DNA of 7,612 nt from Gemmobacter sp. GTDB lineage: Bacteria > Pseudomonadota > Alphaproteobacteria > Rhodobacterales > Rhodobacteraceae. Every line of letters begins with the position of its first letter. Within the stretch, counting starts at the first letter, position 1. The stretch is from positions 1-7,612 of the forward strand of contig JAUSPL010000149.1 in NCBI GenBank assembly GCA_030656535.1. Reading direction: 5' to 3'. This document shows, piece after piece, positions 7,350 to 7,612 of this stretch. A program made the translations under genes and the position numbers. Below the pieces are notes generated by a model. That model did not search any database. It had not been told where the DNA came from and was given only the letters and a program-made list of their open reading frames with translations.

Positions 7350-7612
7350 CGGTGGCCCCCCTGACAGCCGACAGATCGGCAGAGCGAAGCTGAGGCCGCG
7401 CGGTCAGCAGGTCGCGTGTATGGGTGTGCTTGGGGGGCAACAGCACCGATGCCACCGGGCCGGATTCCAAGGTGACGCCGTAGCGCATGACGACCACGTC
7501 GTCGCAAACATCGCCAACCACATCCAGACCATGGCGGTTCCGTGTTCGCGAATGAGATCCTGCATCAAGACCTGAATTTGTGCCTGCACCGCCACATCCA
7601 GCGCGGTCGTCG
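7342..7612 (-). pseudogene. 3' end of a second Opp/Dpp-type ABC ATPase (DppD/OppD-like), frameshifted, partial
   Basis: Only the last third is in the window. It begins at the D-loop (TALDVAVQAQIQVLMQDLI) and reads REHGTAMVW in one frame. At about 7515-7526 the frame changes, and the rest reads DVVGDVCDDVVVMRYGVTLE, then PPKHTHTRDLLTARPQL, down to TGA 7342-7344. In the family, VW is followed by ITHDL, carrying the H-loop histidine needed for ATP hydrolysis, before the VCDDVVVMYAG segment. Here those residues are gone, so a small out-of-frame deletion has removed the H-loop. The stop lies just inside the next ATPase gene, the usual DppD-DppF pairing. Walker A, the signature and Walker B lie beyond the window. 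Confidence 0.8.
7356..7362 (-). promoter_or_regulatory. Ribosome binding site of the DppF-like ATPase gene
   Basis: The minus strand reads AGGGGGG six bases before ATG 7349, within the end of the preceding ATPase gene. Its survival in a decayed operon fits recent inactivation and supports the chosen start. Confidence 0.5.

Noticed and set aside
1..7612. tRNA, rRNA, CRISPR arrays, insertion-sequence ends, Rho-independent terminators
   Set aside because: I saw no cloverleaf-like segments, regularly spaced repeats, transposase motifs, or GC hairpins followed by T runs on either strand.

Overview
The window is high-GC DNA (by eye clearly above 60 % G+C). Every gene I can support lies on the minus strand, so the layout below runs from high to low coordinates. 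Protein style (Ala/Arg/Pro-rich, Rhodobacteraceae-like DadA, M81 and GcvA-type LysR sequences) suggests an alphaproteobacterium, most likely of the order Rhodobacterales. That placement is inference from sequence feel, not from a search.

Right part (about 7612 to 3724): an operon for uptake and breakdown of peptides or amino-acid derivatives, mostly broken. It holds the 3' end of an Opp/Dpp-type ABC ATPase with a frameshift and a lost H-loop (7342-7612), a second Opp/Dpp ATPase with two in-frame stop codons (6525-7349), an M81 (MlrC-like) metallopeptidase split by a one-base frameshift (5030-6528), and an apparently intact DadA-like FAD-dependent amino-acid oxidoreductase (3724-5019). Stop/start overlaps and a 10-base gap show that these were co-transcribed and translationally coupled.

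Middle (3723 to 2762): about 320 bases without a convincing gene, then the remnant of a GcvA-type LysR regulator. The remnant has a stop codon inside its helix-turn-helix, several frameshifts, a probable internal deletion and no normal C-terminus. It may have controlled the decayed operon.

Left part (2747 to 1): a healthy gene group. It contains the ribosome-assembly GTPase rsgA (1740-2747), a possible 71-residue protein linked to its neighbours by tight spacing and an ATGA overlap (1522-1737), a four-helix membrane protein with a long coiled-coil-like domain (203-1525), and the start of another single-helix membrane protein (1-187) that continues beyond the window. The last two look like partners, but I do not recognise their function.

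The main story is a catabolic/uptake operon in decay beside conserved housekeeping and unknown membrane genes. I found no RNA genes, CRISPR array, insertion sequence or attachment site, and no clear new defence or signalling system.
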